Assembly (NCBI GenBank): GCA_964476445.1
Contig: CAYZAK010000018.1
Span: forward strand, 1 to 31,749
Direction: 5' to 3'
DNA length: 31,749 nt
Origin: CAYZAK01 sp964476445
GTDB lineage: Bacteria; CG03; SLGR01; JAGXOG01
Shown: in pieces, positions 24,009-31,749 of the stretch
Numbering within the stretch: the first letter of the stretch is position 1
How the letters are laid out: each line of letters opens with the position of its first letter
The notes under the pieces: model-generated
Told to the model about the DNA's origin: nothing
What the model saw: only the letters and a program-made list of their open reading frames with translations
Database searches by the model: none
Position numbers and translations under genes: made by a program

Positions 24009-25082
24009 TTAAATTTCCGCTGCTTTTACTACAGATTCTATATTATCTTCAACTACCGGGGGCCGTTTAACCGTCTTGATTGCCCGATCCGGATCTTTTA
24101 AACCGTGACCGGTAAGAATACATACCACCTTACAGCGCTCCCGAGCTGCTAATTTTTGTTCTTTTACATATTTTTTAAGGCCGGCTAAGGAAGCCGCGGA
24201 TGCCGGTTCAACAAAAACGCCTTCTTTTGCAGCCAAATCCTGCCAGGCTTTCAGAATTTCCTCGTCTGTAACTCTATCTATCACCCCTTTGGACTGATCC
24301 CTGGCCCTTTCGGCTTTCTTCCAGGAAGCGGGATTTCCTATTTTTATTGCAGTGGCCACTGTCTGAGGGTTCTTAAAAATTTTGCCTTCTACAATAGGTG
24401 AGGAACCATGGGCCTGAAACCCCATCATTTTAGGCGAACTCAATCCAACTTTGTCTTTTAACTCCAGGTATCCCTTCCAGTAAGCGGTTATGTTTCCGGC
24501 GTTTCCCACCGGCATAAACTGATAATCGGGGGTATCGCCCAATGCTTCAGCTATTTCATAGGAGGCGGTTTTTTGTCCTTCTATCCGGTTGGGATTAATG
24601 GAATTTACCATTTCCACTTCGTATTTTTTACAAATTTCTCTTACCAGATCCAGACACCGGTCAAAATTCCCTTTTACCGCTACTACTTTAGCACCGTGGA
24701 TTAAAGCCTGAGAAAGTTTCCCCAGGGCTATGGCCCCTTCCGGTATAACCACTATTGATTTAATACCGGCTCTTACTGCATACGCCGAGGCCGAGGCGGA
24801 TGTATTTCCCGTTGATGCGCATATAACCGCCCGGGCACTTTTTTCCGCAGCTTTGGAAACCGCAACGGTCATGCCCCGATCTTTAAAAGATCCGGTGGGA
24901 TTCAAACCTTCATATTTTAAATAAATATCAAAATCGACGCCCATATCATTTTTAATATTATCCGCTTTAATTAGAGGGGTCGATCCCTCCAGTAAAGTTA
25001 TTACCGGCGTTTCTTTTGTAACTGGCAATATATTTCTAAATCTTTCTATAACTCCAATACACTTTTGGTCTTTTTCAATCAA
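24009..25082 (-). CDS. thrC: threonine synthase
   Basis: A PLP enzyme turning O-phosphohomoserine into threonine. It is 357 residues, the short bacterial/archaeal class. The PLP lysine is K67 in GLNPTGSFKDRGM, followed by ASTGNTSASASAYA and the glycine-rich PVGNAGNITAY. The start is TTG at 25080-25082, overlapping the hom stop (TTGA); a GAGGAAA ribosome site lies 7 nt upstream and no in-frame ATG is near, and the N-terminal GVIERFRNILPVT segment is family-like. Translation is thus probably coupled to hom. Confidence 0.95.
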   Translation of the reverse strand: MIEKDQKCIGVIERFRNILPVTKETPVITLLEGSTPLIKADNIKNDMGVDFDIYLKYEGLNPTGSFKDRGMTVAVSKAAEKSARAVICASTGNTSASASAYAVRAGIKSIVVIPEGAIALGKLSQALIHGAKVVAVKGNFDRCLDLVREICKKYEVEMVNSINPNRIEGQKTASYEIAEALGDTPDYQFMPVGNAGNITAYWKGYLELKDKVGLSSPKMMGFQAHGSSPIVEGKIFKNPQTVATAIKIGNPASWKKAERARDQSKGVIDRVTDEEILKAWQDLAAKEGVFVEPASAASLAGLKKYVKEQKLAARERCKVVCILTGHGLKDPDRAIKTVKRPPVVEDNIESVVKAAEI

Positions 25083-26389
25083 AATATTTCCTCTTCCGAA
25101 TCTATTCTTATAAATACGCTCTTCTTTTTTACAACATCCAACGAATCTATGGTAAACAGAGCTTTATTTAATGCTTTTTCCTTTGCCGTATGGGTTACCA
25201 TCACTATAGGAACTTCTTCCATACGGGACCGCCCTTTTTGAAAACAGGAAGCTATAGATACGTCATTATTTCCCAAAATCCCTGAAATCTTTGATAAGAC
25301 ACCGGGTTTGTCTTCAGTGGTAAATCTTACATAATACTGAAAAGCCAGATCTCCTATATTTGTAACCCGGGTATCTCTTTCAGGATCAGTATGTATGTAA
25401 GGTATATTTCCGGCAATCCCGTAGTTTATTTTTTGAGCAAGATAAATTATATCGCTTACCACCGCAGATGCAGCCGGTAAACTACCGGCTCCTTTTCCGT
25501 AAAACATAACCGGGCCGGCAGCGTCTCCTTCTATTAAAATACCGTTATTTTCATAGTTAACTCCGGCCAGCATATCATCAGGTTGAAGAAATGCGGGATG
25601 AATTCTTACTTCAACCTCATTCCGGCTAACTTTAATAACCGAAAGTAATTTTAAACGAAAGTCAAACATTTCCCGGGCAAATTGAATATCTTTTAAGTTT
25701 ATATTTTCAATACCCTGATAAAAAATATCTTTAAAATTAACCGGACCGGGCATAATTATATTTGCCAGCACAGCGGTTTTATGAGCGGCATCAAGTCCCT
25801 CAATATCAGCCGAAGAATCAGGTTCGGCAAAGCCTGCTTCTACAGCTTCGGCCATGGCCTTTTTAAAACTGTACCCAGAACTACTCATCTTGGTAAGGAT
25901 AAAATTAGTAGTACCGTTTAGTATGCCTTTCACACTGGTTATTCTATTGGCTGCCAGCCCTTCGTTTATACCCTGAATAACAGGTATGCCGCTGCCCACA
26001 CTGGCTTCAAAATATATAAGAGATTTGGTTTCTCGGGCCGCATTGAAAATTTTACGCCATTTAGTGGCCATAAGAGCTTTGTTGGCTGTAACTACATGTT
26101 TACCGGAATTAAAACAATCCATTATAACCCGATAGGCAAAATCTGGATTACCGGTTAAAATAACTACCAGACTTATACTATTATCGTTGATAATTTCTCT
26201 ATAATCGGAAGTAAACTTTTCTTTGTTTACGTCAAGATCCGTTAGCACCGATTCATCCTTATCGCATATTTTTTTTACATTAAAAGCTCCACCAATACGT
26301 TCTTCAATGGTCCCAATATTATTTTTAAGAACCTCGTATACCCCGGTTCCAACTGTACCCAGCCCTATAATTCCTATATCTACTTTCAC
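25079..26389 (-). CDS. hom: homoserine dehydrogenase with C-terminal ACT domain
   Basis: Reduces aspartate semialdehyde to homoserine. It is 436 residues. GLGTVGTGV (9-17) is the NAD(P) loop. KGILNGTTNFIL and EAGFAEPDSSADIEGLDAAHK are the diagnostic catalytic-core motifs. A C-terminal ACT domain (about 350-430, TTEDKPGVLSKISGILGNN) implies threonine feedback. The start is GTG at 26387-26389, overlapping the aminotransferase stop (GTGA). Confidence 0.96.
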   Translation of the reverse strand: MKVDIGIIGLGTVGTGVYEVLKNNIGTIEERIGGAFNVKKICDKDESVLTDLDVNKEKFTSDYREIINDNSISLVVILTGNPDFAYRVIMDCFNSGKHVVTANKALMATKWRKIFNAARETKSLIYFEASVGSGIPVIQGINEGLAANRITSVKGILNGTTNFILTKMSSSGYSFKKAMAEAVEAGFAEPDSSADIEGLDAAHKTAVLANIIMPGPVNFKDIFYQGIENINLKDIQFAREMFDFRLKLLSVIKVSRNEVEVRIHPAFLQPDDMLAGVNYENNGILIEGDAAGPVMFYGKGAGSLPAASAVVSDIIYLAQKINYGIAGNIPYIHTDPERDTRVTNIGDLAFQYYVRFTTEDKPGVLSKISGILGNNDVSIASCFQKGRSRMEEVPIVMVTHTAKEKALNKALFTIDSLDVVKKKSVFIRIDSEEEIF

Positions 26390-27615
26390 TCTTTAGGGGG
26401 GCCTTTTCTTAAAAATTCTTTAAGCCTGAGAAGGGCATCGTGAAACCTCTGATAATGGGTTACCGCCGCCAGTCTTACATAATCATCACCGTAATTTCCA
26501 AATCCGATACCAGGAGCCACAGCAATACCGGTTTCTTCTATTAAAAGTTCTGCAAAACCCAGCGATCCCATTCCTTTAAATTTTTCCGGTAACTCCTGCC
26601 ACAAATACATAGTCGCCCGGGGCATACTGGCCTCCCAGCCTATCTTATTAAGTCCGTCTACCAGTTTTTTTAAACGTTTTCGGTATTCTTTTACTGTCTC
26701 GTTTATACAGTCCTCCGACCCGTTTAAAGCTTTAACTCCGGAAAGCTGGATAGCGGTAAACACACCGTAATCCAGATAGGATTTTATCTTTTCCAGGGGA
26801 TTTAAAAAGTCTTTCCCCCCCACGCAGTATCCCACTCTCCAGCCAGCCATATTAAAGGTTTTAGAAAAAGAATGAAATTCCATCCCCACATCTTTGGCAC
26901 CTTCTACTTCCATAAAAGAAGGAGCTTTATAATCCCCGTAAGTTATCTCCGAATAGGCAAAATCATGACACACTATTATATTGTATTTTTTTGCAAATTC
27001 TACCACTTCTTCAAAAAACTTAATATCCTCTACCACGGCGGTCGTAGGATTATTTGGGTAGTTTATAAACATTAATTTAGCGGACCGGGCAACCTTCTCG
27101 GGTATCTCGGTAAAATCGGGTAAGTAATTGTTACTTTCCGATATTGGCATATTGTACGGATCGCCGCCGGCCAAAATAATACCGTTTAAATGAACCGGAT
27201 AACAGGGGTTGGTAACTAAAACCTTATCTCCGGGGTCCAGATAGGCCATACACATATGAGCAATCCCCTCTTTCGAACCTATCAACGCCAGAGCTTCATT
27301 TTCGGGTTCAATCTTCACACCGAATTTTCTATTGTACCAGTCAGCTACCGCTCGTCTGAATTTAGGCATTCCTTTGGCTTGGGGATACCGGTGAGTGCGG
27401 GGGTGATTTACAAGGGTATCACACATACGCTCTACTATATGATCAGGAGTAGGCATATCCGGATTTCCCATTCCCAGATCTATTACATCCAGTTTATTCC
27501 TATAAGCCTCTTTTTTTAAAATATCTATTGCACCGAAAAGATAAGGAGGTAATTCCTTTAATTTCCGGGTGGGCTTAATATCAACTTTTCCAGATTTATT
27601 TTCTTTTTTATTCAT
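26386..27615 (-). CDS. class I PLP aminotransferase (AlaC / DapL-like)
   Basis: A 409-residue fold-type I aminotransferase. LGMGNPDMPTPDHI (47-60) and YPQAKGMPKFRRAVADWY near the N terminus, INYPNNPTT (184-192) and the PLP lysine K252 in HSFSKTFNMAGWR are clear. This subgroup, often found just before hom, is variously annotated as alanine, aspartate or LL-diaminopimelate aminotransferase. Position beside hom and near asd/lysC favours amino transfer in the aspartate family, possibly aspartate formation or LL-DAP synthesis, but specificity cannot be read from sequence. It is not a class IV IlvE-type enzyme. It starts the hom-thrC-thrB group after a 44-bp gap. Confidence 0.85.
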   Translation of the reverse strand: MNKKENKSGKVDIKPTRKLKELPPYLFGAIDILKKEAYRNKLDVIDLGMGNPDMPTPDHIVERMCDTLVNHPRTHRYPQAKGMPKFRRAVADWYNRKFGVKIEPENEALALIGSKEGIAHMCMAYLDPGDKVLVTNPCYPVHLNGIILAGGDPYNMPISESNNYLPDFTEIPEKVARSAKLMFINYPNNPTTAVVEDIKFFEEVVEFAKKYNIIVCHDFAYSEITYGDYKAPSFMEVEGAKDVGMEFHSFSKTFNMAGWRVGYCVGGKDFLNPLEKIKSYLDYGVFTAIQLSGVKALNGSEDCINETVKEYRKRLKKLVDGLNKIGWEASMPRATMYLWQELPEKFKGMGSLGFAELLIEETGIAVAPGIGFGNYGDDYVRLAAVTHYQRFHDALLRLKEFLRKGPPKE

Positions 27616-27659
27616 AACATTAACCTATACTTTTAATTTACCAAAGTCCTGATATTTTT

Positions 27660-28565
27660 TCAACTTGCAACAGTTCTGTTTTTTCCTGTTTCTTTAGCCT
27701 GTAAAAGCCTTTTATCGGCAACGTTCAATAAATCATAATACTTTTTCACATCCTCCGGATAAGTGGACACCCCCAGAGAAATAGTGACATTGAAACTATC
27801 CCCCTCCCAGTAAAATGGTATATCCTCTATAATACATCTTACCCTTTCAGCGGTACTCACAGCTTTATCCTTAGCGGTACCGGGAAGAAGTAAAACGAAT
27901 TCTTCTCCCCCGTATCTGATAAGAAGATCCGATTTTCGCAAATGGTCTTTAATAGTCCGGGAAATTTCCGCCAGGACATTATCCCCGGCCGGATGGCCAT
28001 AAGTATCGTTTATCTTTTTAAAATCATCTATGTCCAGAATAACTAAAGATAAATCATCTCCGGCCCTCCGGGCGATCCCGAATTCAGTCTGAAGCCGGGG
28101 CATAAAATACCGGCGGTTATATGCCTGGGTTAAATCATCGGTAATTGCTTTTCTTTCAGCTTCCTTCACCGCATCTTTCATTTTTCCGGTTTCCTGTTCT
28201 ATCCGATCTTCAACATCTTTTTTCAGTTTTCTTGCCGCCTGTCTCTCCATACTTTGGAGAGTCTTAGCTGCTTTTTTTTCAGCTTTCTTTTCAGCTACTT
28301 TATCAATTTTCTGCCCCAATTTTTTCCCTTCGTTATGTAGTTTATAAATTTGGTTAGATGTCTGTTCGGAAATTTCTCTTAGAGAATCTTCTACTGATTT
28401 GGAAACCTTTTTAATCTCCATATCTATTATTCTCTGAAAACGCTCTTTCTGGTTTTCAATTATGCTATACCTTTCCTTACGCAACAGATCTATCTCTCTT
28501 TTAAGTTCCATCAGCTGTTTATTAATATTATCTATCTTTTCTTTTAATTCCTCTTTACGTACCAT
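27660..28565 (-). CDS. soluble diguanylate cyclase with N-terminal coiled coil (GGEEF)
   Basis: A 301-residue cytosolic enzyme making cyclic di-GMP. Residues 1-140 are charged heptad-like helix, a probable coiled coil that would drive dimerisation; no membrane span or known sensor domain is seen. Residues of about 141-301 form the GGDEF domain: DDLTQAYNRRYF, the metal segment LDIDDFKKINDTYGHPAGD, and the active GGEEF at 219-223. An inhibitory I-site RxxD (R210-D213) sits at the correct five-residue spacing, so product inhibition is expected. It follows the MBL gene by only 4 bp. Confidence 0.92.
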   Translation of the reverse strand: MVRKEELKEKIDNINKQLMELKREIDLLRKERYSIIENQKERFQRIIDMEIKKVSKSVEDSLREISEQTSNQIYKLHNEGKKLGQKIDKVAEKKAEKKAAKTLQSMERQAARKLKKDVEDRIEQETGKMKDAVKEAERKAITDDLTQAYNRRYFMPRLQTEFGIARRAGDDLSLVILDIDDFKKINDTYGHPAGDNVLAEISRTIKDHLRKSDLLIRYGGEEFVLLLPGTAKDKAVSTAERVRCIIEDIPFYWEGDSFNVTISLGVSTYPEDVKKYYDLLNVADKRLLQAKETGKNRTVAS

Positions 28566-28569
28566 TTTT

Positions 28570-29223
28570 TTATCTTTCTAAATCTAATTCTCCATGAGCC
28601 GTCAACTGACAAGCTGCTGTGTGCCGGGGTAAATCTTTTCTACTTCCGGACCATACCTTCTTCTTCTTAACTTCCATAAATCTTTTAGTAAAGTTACCCG
28701 CACCCTCAAGTTCCAACCTATTTTTAGGGGTAAAATAATGCATAGGGATTACCAGTTTTGGTTTTAACTGCTTTACTATTTTAAACGCTGTTACGGCATC
28801 TACCGTATAATAACCGCCCACAGGTACTGCACAGATATCACAGGGGCAAACAGCATGAACCTGTTTTCTATCTAATTTATGACCTATATCTCCCATATGG
28901 ACAAAATTAATATTATCGGCCATAATTTTAACTACCCGGTTGGGGCCCCTTTTTTTGCCGTTTACCTTATCATGCCAGGTTTTTATAACTTTTAACTGTA
29001 CTTCTTTACAGTTAAATTTACCAACCGAATCAAATATTTGGGGATTCCCGGTTACCGTATCCGTAGCGCTGTGGTCAAAATGATTATGAGATACAGTAAT
29101 AATGTCAGCATTTTCCGCCGGTAACCTGTACCCCAAACTGCCTTCATAAGGATCGGTTAATATTTTTATCCCATTTTCAGTTTCAATATAAAAACAAGCC
29201 TGACCGTACCATTTAATAAGCAT
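28570..29223 (-). CDS. MBL-fold metal-dependent hydrolase (UlaG-like)
   Basis: A 217-residue metallo-beta-lactamase-fold protein of the UlaG/YtkL-like group. HNHFDH (46-51) is the HxHxDH zinc motif, VHMGDIGH carries the next metal ligand and IPMHYFTPKN the last His region. KWYGQACFYIET at the N terminus is typical of the group. The substrate is unknown. It lies 14 bp after argS and 4 bp before the diguanylate cyclase gene, in a housekeeping group. Confidence 0.88.
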   Translation of the reverse strand: MLIKWYGQACFYIETENGIKILTDPYEGSLGYRLPAENADIITVSHNHFDHSATDTVTGNPQIFDSVGKFNCKEVQLKVIKTWHDKVNGKKRGPNRVVKIMADNINFVHMGDIGHKLDRKQVHAVCPCDICAVPVGGYYTVDAVTAFKIVKQLKPKLVIPMHYFTPKNRLELEGAGNFTKRFMEVKKKKVWSGSRKDLPRHTAACQLTAHGELDLER

Positions 29224-29237
29224 CTGGTAAAATATAT

Positions 29238-30773
29238 TTACATTTCTTCCGGACTGTTAACGCCTAAAAGGTTTAGGCCGTCGTTAATTACCGTTTTTAT
29301 GGCCTTTAAAAGCACCAGCCTGGCGTACTCTTTTGAACTTCCCAGAACTCTGACAGTATCGTAGTACTTGTGAAATTTTGTAGCTAAAACTCTTAAATAC
29401 CCGGTCAGTAAATTGGGGGATTTTAAACTACCCGACTTTTTAAGAACGTACGGAAAATGAGAAATAGCTTTAATAATTTCTCGTTCTTCTTCACCTAAAT
29501 TTTCAACCCCAGATATATCCAGAGTATCGATATCTACTCCGGCTTTCCGGAATATAGAACATATCCTTGTATGGGAGTACTGCACATAGTAAACCGGGTT
29601 CTTTTTAGATTCCTCTTTGGCCAGCTTGAGATCAAACTCTAAGGGAGAATCATAATTTCTCATTAAAAGAAAAAAACGGGTTGCATCCACTCCCACCTCA
29701 TCGATTACCTCTTTTAACGTAACAAATTCACCGGCCCGGGTGGACATGGATACTTTTTCGCCTCCCCGTTTAAGATTAACCAGCTGGTAAAGAAGTATAT
29801 CAATATTATGTTCTTTATCAAGTCCGTAGGCTTTCCAGAAAGCTTTAAGCCGATTTACATACCCGTGATGATCAGCTCCCCATACATTAATCAAACTTTT
29901 AACCCGTCGGGCTTTATCCTTATGATAGGCACAATCGGTGGCAAAATAAGTGTATTCCCCTCCTTTTTTCTTTAACACTCTATCCCGATCATCTCCAAAA
30001 TTGGTAGTGTTAAACCACACCGCTTCTTCTTTTTCATAAATTAGACCGTCTATTTTCATTTTACGGATAACTTTTTCAACCGCACCCTCATTAACTATAT
30101 CTTTTTCGTACACTATACTGTCATAGGAAATCCTGAAGTCTTTTAAAATATCAATATGTTTTTTTAAAATTATTTGGGCCGCCTGGTGGGCGCAAGTTTC
30201 CGTATCTGAGCATTTATCTTTTAATTGAACGGCCACTTCTTTTATATAATCCCCCTGGTAACCGGCTTCGGGAACTTCTCTGCCCTTTATTGTATTTAAA
30301 ATACTCTGGCCCAGGAGCTCCATCTGCCGGCCGGTATTATTGACATAATACTCCCGGTGCACTTTATAGCCCAGCCGTTCCAAAATGCGACCAAGGGCAT
30401 CTCCCAAGGCAGCCCCCCTGCCGTGACCTATATGTAAAGGACCGGTAGGATTAGAACTTACCATTTCTATTAATATTTCTTCATCTTTCTCGATTTTTCC
30501 GTATTCTTTAGGGTTTTTTAATAACTCTTTTAATTCGTCCCTCAAGCAATCCATGGTAAGAGTTAGGTTGACAAACCCAGGACCGGCCACCTCAACTTTC
30601 TCTACACAACCGTTTTTCTCTAAGTTTTCGGCTAAATTTTCCGGATTCATCCCCGAAACCATAGCTGCATTAGTGGAAAGATCTCCGTTAAAATGGCTGG
30701 GAGGAGTGGAAAGTTTTATATTAGATTTTCCGGTTATTTTTTTTATCCTGTTTTCCAAATATATTTCGTACAT
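29238..30773 (-). CDS. argS: arginyl-tRNA synthetase (short form)
   Basis: Charges tRNA-Arg. It is 511 residues, slightly shorter than the usual ~550, with the N-terminal Add-1 domain reduced. NPTGPLHIGHGRGAALGD (109-126) holds the class I HIGH motif; the KMSKS-like region reads KVSMSTRAGEFVTL. The C-terminal DALR anticodon-binding domain begins near VQYSHTRICSIFRKAG. The ATG abuts the rsfS stop with no gap. The tRNA-Arg(CCT) at 1862-1937 is one of its substrates. Confidence 0.96.
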   Translation of the reverse strand: MYEIYLENRIKKITGKSNIKLSTPPSHFNGDLSTNAAMVSGMNPENLAENLEKNGCVEKVEVAGPGFVNLTLTMDCLRDELKELLKNPKEYGKIEKDEEILIEMVSSNPTGPLHIGHGRGAALGDALGRILERLGYKVHREYYVNNTGRQMELLGQSILNTIKGREVPEAGYQGDYIKEVAVQLKDKCSDTETCAHQAAQIILKKHIDILKDFRISYDSIVYEKDIVNEGAVEKVIRKMKIDGLIYEKEEAVWFNTTNFGDDRDRVLKKKGGEYTYFATDCAYHKDKARRVKSLINVWGADHHGYVNRLKAFWKAYGLDKEHNIDILLYQLVNLKRGGEKVSMSTRAGEFVTLKEVIDEVGVDATRFFLLMRNYDSPLEFDLKLAKEESKKNPVYYVQYSHTRICSIFRKAGVDIDTLDISGVENLGEEEREIIKAISHFPYVLKKSGSLKSPNLLTGYLRVLATKFHKYYDTVRVLGSSKEYARLVLLKAIKTVINDGLNLLGVNSPEEM

Positions 30774-31109
30774 TTAATTTATCTCCTTAGCCTCTCCCCA
30801 GATTCTTTCCAGACTATAAAATTTACGCTGTTTTTTTAAAAACAGATTAACTATAGTATCGTCGTAATCCATAAGAACCCAACCCGATTCGGGGCGCCCT
30901 TCAACATGGTCGGGCAATTTCAATTTTGTTTCCACTTCTTTAATTACCGATTTAACCTGGGTAACGGAATTAAAAGATACTAACACTATATACTTGGTAA
31001 ACGAAGTTAAATCTTTAACATCGTATGCCAGTACTTTCTTACCTTTTTTATCGGTTAAAATTTCTTTAATCCTTAAAACAAACTCTACGTTTTTTAATTT
31101 TCTGTCCAT
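30774..31109 (-). CDS. rsfS: ribosomal silencing factor RsfS
   Basis: A 111-residue protein that binds ribosomal protein uL14 on the large subunit and blocks subunit joining under starvation. KKVLAYDVKDLTSFTKYIVL, HVEGRPESGWVLMDY and the ending FYSLERIWG are diagnostic. It overlaps the end of the LCP gene by 16 bp and abuts argS. LCP-rsfS neighbourhood is common in bacteria. Confidence 0.95.
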   Translation of the reverse strand: MDRKLKNVEFVLRIKEILTDKKGKKVLAYDVKDLTSFTKYIVLVSFNSVTQVKSVIKEVETKLKLPDHVEGRPESGWVLMDYDDTIVNLFLKKQRKFYSLERIWGEAKEIN

Positions 31110-31749
31110 ATTTGTTTAAAATCCTTCCCTATTACAATATTTAAATTCACCATTCTGCTGGTATCCAGTTCGGTATTTATATTCTGACACCCGATTAAAC
31201 TAGAAACCTCTCTGGCCGCCTTAAGATCACCATCTCTGGAAATAATCTGGGTATGCTCTTTATAAACTCCATAATTTCCGTATCTTACCACATCCACATT
31301 TCTTCTTCGTAAATAATCGGTTAGCTGTCTGGCCATTCCCCTGTAACCGGAAGCATTCCAAACTTCAGCAGTAATTGACCGGTCCAGTTTAGTACTCCTG
31401 TCGACCTTTCTTAGAGGCAAATTCACTAACTGGGAGTTTTTTATTACATCCAGTACCTCTTTTTTTCCCCGTTTATCTATTTTCCAGTAGTTTATACCCC
31501 ATCGAGTCTCAGGTTCGCCGGGTACCCGCTGAACCCTCATATTTTTAAATTCCAAATTTCTTATTTCATCCCCTAAAATAAAAATATCGGGAAAAATTAA
31601 ATTAGTATCCAAGTTTTCTAAAACTGCCCTAAATAAAGAAGGTATCTTTACTAATGACCTGGGAGATTTTAAATTTTCCAGAACAGCTTTTATGAATTTA
31701 TGCTGGCGCTCCTGGCGGCCTATATCTCCCCGAATTTTATCTCTGTATC
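31094..31749 (-). CDS. LytR-CpsA-Psr (LCP) family protein with LytR_C domain, 5' end outside the window
   Basis: The C-terminal part of a cell-wall polymer transferase-type protein. The frame stays open to the window edge. A TTG at 31610-31612 is not a real start, because the upstream codons read RDKIRGDIGRQERQHKFIKA, the LCP Arg/Asp and GRxxRQ motif. After the end of the LCP domain comes a LytR_C domain, ITAEVWNASGYRGMARQL and RRRNVDVV. LCP enzymes attach glycopolymers to peptidoglycan or other acceptors outside the membrane; the membrane anchor would be in the missing part. It stops 16 bp inside rsfS. Confidence 0.88.
   Translation of the reverse strand, partial: YRDKIRGDIGRQERQHKFIKAVLENLKSPRSLVKIPSLFRAVLENLDTNLIFPDIFILGDEIRNLEFKNMRVQRVPGEPETRWGINYWKIDKRGKKEVLDVIKNSQLVNLPLRKVDRSTKLDRSITAEVWNASGYRGMARQLTDYLRRRNVDVVRYGNYGVYKEHTQIISRDGDLKAAREVSSLIGCQNINTELDTSRMVNLNIVIGKDFKQIWTEN

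Noticed and set aside
31094..31612. A complete 172-residue protein starting at the TTG at 31612
   Set aside because: The frame is open upstream to the window edge and encodes LCP-family motifs, so this is the 3' part of a longer gene.
1..31749. CRISPR array, prophage, toxin-antitoxin or defence system
   Set aside because: No regularly spaced repeats, phage structural genes or paired small toxin/antitoxin genes were seen; the genes are almost all metabolic, translational or envelope-related.

Overview
The window is a compact bacterial chromosome segment in which nearly all genes lie on the minus strand. It reads as an uncultured Gram-negative bacterium. Support for this comes from lipoprotein signal peptides, a PorV/PorQ-type outer-membrane barrel, a secreted RCC1-repeat protein with a FlgD/T9SS-like C-terminal domain, AT-rich intergenic DNA, and a citramalate-based isoleucine pathway. 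The gene content would suit Omnitrophota, Elusimicrobiota or a similar candidate phylum. That placement is inference; no rRNA gene is present to settle it.

Layout by position. 1-48: the last codons of an IS30-like transposase (+). 78-1937 (-): tRNA-Arg(CCT), APS kinase cysC and a canonical leuB. 2148-7180 (-): a secretion/cell-envelope cluster of a phospholipase-D-like lipoprotein, a 7-bladed RCC1 protein and a PorV/PorQ barrel. 7385-7927: the only complete plus-strand gene, a DUF4168-like lipoprotein with its own promoter. 7955-8060: a strongly foldable intergenic element. 8119-22719 (-): one long amino-acid operon, read in transcription order lysC, cimA, small membrane protein, ilvD, ilvB, ilvN, ilvC, leuA, leuC, small unknown protein, leuD, second leuB-like gene, asd, ecfT. 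22836-23028: a probable leader-peptide attenuator and promoter driving that operon. 23051-27615 (-): thrB, thrC, hom and a class I aminotransferase. 27660-31749 (-): a diguanylate cyclase, an MBL-fold hydrolase, argS, rsfS and the 3' part of an LCP (LytR-CpsA-Psr) gene that runs off the window.

The genes together cover aspartate to aspartate semialdehyde (lysC, asd), homoserine and threonine (hom, thrB, thrC), and pyruvate to valine, leucine and isoleucine. Isoleucine precursors probably come from citramalate (cimA plus leuCD and a leuB-type dehydrogenase), because no threonine deaminase is seen here. No class IV branched-chain aminotransferase (ilvE) is in the window.

The most interesting signal is the lysC-operon leader. 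It has a 29-codon ORF rich in Ile/Val/Leu/Thr codons, a rho-independent terminator, and a 9-bp antiterminator pairing between the last leader codons and the terminator's 5' arm. This is the layout of ribosome-mediated attenuation. Other points worth checking are a ketol-acid reductoisomerase with an acidic cofactor loop (possible NADH use), two divergent LeuB-type dehydrogenases, two small unknown proteins inside the leu/ilv operon, and the structured element at 7955-8060.
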